Source of the DNA: Streptomyces sp. CB01635
Lineage (GTDB): Bacteria; Actinomycetota; Actinomycetes; Streptomycetales; Streptomycetaceae
Assembly: GCF_002803065.1 (NCBI RefSeq)
Contig: NZ_NNBL01000002.1
Coordinates: 434,001 to 498,000 of the forward strand
Length of the DNA: 64,000 nt
Direction: 5' to 3'
Position 1 is the first letter of the stretch; every line of letters starts with the position of its first letter. Under the pieces are notes generated by a model that was given only the letters and a program-made list of their open reading frames with translations, was not told the origin of the DNA and did not search any database. Made by a program: the position numbers and the translations under genes. Shown here in pieces: positions 62,380 through 64,000 of the stretch.

Positions 62380-62453
62380 GACGCAGCACCGGTGAAGTGC
62401 CGGTGCAGTACTGGCAACGAGGCACGAGACACAGGGGAGAGGGAACCGCGGAC

Positions 62454-62738
62454 ATGAGCGTGGTTTTGGATGTTGTCTACATCGCGCTGATGTGTTTCCT
62501 CATCGTGCTGATCTTCCGGCTGGTCATGGACTACGTCTTCCAGTTTGCCCGCTCGTGGCAACCCGGCAAGGCGATGGTGGTCGTTCTTGAGGCCACCTAC
62601 ACTGTCACTGATCCACCGCTCAAGCTTCTGCGGCGGTTCATTCCGCCGCTGCGTCTCGGGGGCGTGGCGCTCGACCTGTCCTTCTTCGTACTGATGATCA
62701 TCGTCTACATCCTGATCTCCGTCGTGAGCCGGCTGTGA
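62454..62738 (+). CDS. sepG: YggT-family membrane protein SepG/YlmG
   Basis: A 94-residue protein with two hydrophobic helices (about 1-25 and 70-92) enclosing the YggT signature TDPPLKLLRRFIPPLRLGGVALDLSF. In Streptomyces venezuelae it has been named SepG and linked to Z-ring placement and spore-chromosome compaction. ATG 62454 with GGGGAGAGGG upstream. It lies 74 bases after sepF. Confidence 0.9.
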   Translation: MSVVLDVVYIALMCFLIVLIFRLVMDYVFQFARSWQPGKAMVVVLEATYTVTDPPLKLLRRFIPPLRLGGVALDLSFFVLMIIVYILISVVSRL

Positions 62739-62784
62739 ACGATACGGTCTTGCCGAATGCCGACGACTACGTTGAGGTGAAGAG

Positions 62785-63975
62785 ATGCCGTTGACCCCCG
62801 AGGACGTGCGGAACAAGCAGTTCACGACCGTCCGCCTCCGAGAAGGCTATGACGAGGACGAGGTCGATGCCTTCCTCGACGAGGTCGAAGGCGAACTGAC
62901 TCGCCTTCTCCGAGAGAACGAGGACCTGCGCGCGAAGCTCGCCGCAGCCACCCGCGCCGCTGCGCAGAACCAGCAGCAGGGCGGCATGCGCAAGCCTCCG
63001 GAACCGCAGGACCAGCGCGGTCCCGGTGCGCCGGTGCCCGCCGCAATATCGGGTCCGCAGCCGGTGCAGCCGCAGCAGCAGATGGGTGGCCCCATGGGCG
63101 GCCCGCCCCAGCTGCCCAGCGGTGCGCCGCAGCTGCCCGCAGGCCCCGGTGGACACGGACCGCAGGGTCCCGGTCAGCAGGGTCCCGGCCCGATGGGCCA
63201 GGGTCCGATGGGGCAGGGTCACCCCGGCCAGGGTCACCCCGGCCAGAACCAGCTCGGGCAGGGCCAGATGGGCCAGGGCCAGCTGCAGCAGCAGATGGGC
63301 GGCCCGATGGGCGGTCCCATGGGTGGCCCCATGGGCGGTCACGGTCCGCAGATGCCGCAGCCCGGTCAGGGCCCCGGTGGCGACAGCGCCGCCCGTGTCC
63401 TCTCCCTTGCGCAGCAGACCGCCGACCAGGCGATCGCGGAGGCCCGTTCCGAGGCCAACAAGATCGTCGGCGAGGCCCGCAGCCGCGCCGAGGGTCTCGA
63501 GCGTGACGCCCGTGCCAAGGCCGACGCCCTGGAGCGGGACGCGCAGGAGAAGCACCGCGTCGCGATGGGCTCCCTGGAGTCCGCCCGCGCCACGCTGGAG
63601 CGCAAGGTCGAGGACCTGCGTGGCTTCGAGCGCGAGTACCGCACGCGTCTGAAGTCCTACCTCGAGTCGCAGCTGCGTCAGCTGGAGACCCAGGCCGACG
63701 ACTCGCTGGCTCCCCCGCGGACGCCGGCAACCGCGTCGCTGCCGCCGTCGCCCGCGCCTTCCATGGCGTCGGCCGGTGCGGGTGCCCCGTCCTACGGCGG
63801 CAACCAGACCATGGGCGGCAACCAGCCTCCGGCCGGTCCGTCCTACGGTGGCCAGCAGCAGATGTCGCCGGCGATGACCCAGCCGATGGCGCCGGTGCGG
63901 CCGCAGGGTCCCGCGCCGATGCAGCAGGCTCCGTCGCCGATGCGCGGTTTCCTCATCGACGAGGACGACAACTGA
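62785..63975 (+). CDS. divIVA: Polar growth determinant DivIVA (Wag31)
   Basis: A 396-residue coiled-coil protein that marks hyphal tips and directs tip extension. The conserved N-terminal domain (LTPEDVRNKQFTTVRLREGYDEDEVDAFLDEVE) and first coil occupy residues 1-55; a Gly/Gln/Pro/Met-rich low-complexity linker follows (about 60-205) with repeated GPMGQ and GPMGG units; a second long coiled coil is at about 210-310; the C-terminus is Pro/Gln-rich and ends FLIDEDDN. It is the last gene in the window. Confidence 0.96.
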   Translation: MPLTPEDVRNKQFTTVRLREGYDEDEVDAFLDEVEGELTRLLRENEDLRAKLAAATRAAAQNQQQGGMRKPPEPQDQRGPGAPVPAAISGPQPVQPQQQMGGPMGGPPQLPSGAPQLPAGPGGHGPQGPGQQGPGPMGQGPMGQGHPGQGHPGQNQLGQGQMGQGQLQQQMGGPMGGPMGGPMGGHGPQMPQPGQGPGGDSAARVLSLAQQTADQAIAEARSEANKIVGEARSRAEGLERDARAKADALERDAQEKHRVAMGSLESARATLERKVEDLRGFEREYRTRLKSYLESQLRQLETQADDSLAPPRTPATASLPPSPAPSMASAGAGAPSYGGNQTMGGNQPPAGPSYGGQQQMSPAMTQPMAPVRPQGPAPMQQAPSPMRGFLIDEDDN

Positions 63976-64000
63976 CGGGCGTGACCACGCCTTAGGCGTC

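Overview
The window is chromosomal core DNA of a Streptomyces or very close relative. The DNA is strongly G+C-rich with G/C at third codon positions, GTG and TTG starts are common, a TTA codon is very rare, and the gene content is diagnostic: the dcw cell-division cluster ending in ftsZ-pgeF-yggS-sepF-sepG-divIVA, a trp leader peptide with three consecutive Trp codons, a MacRS-type two-component pair, a TgpA/DUF58/MoxR operon and a SAV_6107-type HEPN protein. I see no rRNA, tRNA, CRISPR array, insertion sequence or prophage. Protein order also resembles, from memory, the Mycobacterium tuberculosis stretch from pimB (Rv2188c) to wag31 (Rv2145c), so this is an old actinobacterial neighbourhood rather than an accessory island.

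Layout. 1-11.5 kb is envelope and lipid metabolism: a GT87 membrane mannosyltransferase-like protein cut by the left edge, PimB-type glycosyltransferase, long-chain acyl-CoA ligase, metallophosphoesterase, SRPBCC protein, an ArsA-like ATPase with an altered P-loop, DUF5304 protein, ROK glucokinase, an EEP-fold hydrolase, an alpha/beta hydrolase and a PlsC-type acyltransferase. 11.6-19.3 kb holds the MacS/MacR-like two-component system, phosphofructokinase, a D-lactate-type dehydrogenase, the fused anthranilate synthase with its attenuator, and class II DAHP synthase. 19.4-22.5 kb holds iron storage (bfd with an iron box, bfr), a sulfite-oxidase-like protein, a His-rich DUF4396 membrane protein behind a CsoR-like palindrome, and endonuclease IV. 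22.6-30.8 kb holds a PASTA Ser/Thr kinase, a TPP-riboswitch-controlled thiO-thiS-thiG operon, a ferredoxin-reductase-like flavoprotein, an Rv2175c-like DNA-binding protein, thiE and metF.

30.9-40 kb is the least understood part: a Tyr/Gln-rich membrane protein, a CrtI-like flavoprotein, DUF4126, a TetR regulator next to a YhgE/Pip membrane protein and a degenerate ABC-like ATPase that share a 30-bp operator, a HEPN-domain protein carrying the only in-frame TTA codon I found, a methyltransferase and DUF3040. 40.2-45.8 kb is the minus-strand MoxR-DUF58-TgpA operon plus a beta-carbonic anhydrase. 46.1-64 kb is the plus-strand dcw cluster: rsmH, ftsL, ftsI, murE, murF, mraY, murD, ftsW, murG, ftsQ, ftsZ, pgeF, yggS, sepF, sepG, divIVA. 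It makes lipid II, polymerises septal peptidoglycan, builds the Z ring and directs polar growth. murC and mraZ are not in the cluster here.

Regulation visible in the sequence includes a TPP riboswitch, trp attenuation, DmdR/IdeR-type and CsoR-type operators, a TetR operator, several rho-independent hairpins, and a series of genes whose -10-like hexamer sits 6-8 bases before the start codon (candidate leaderless mRNAs).
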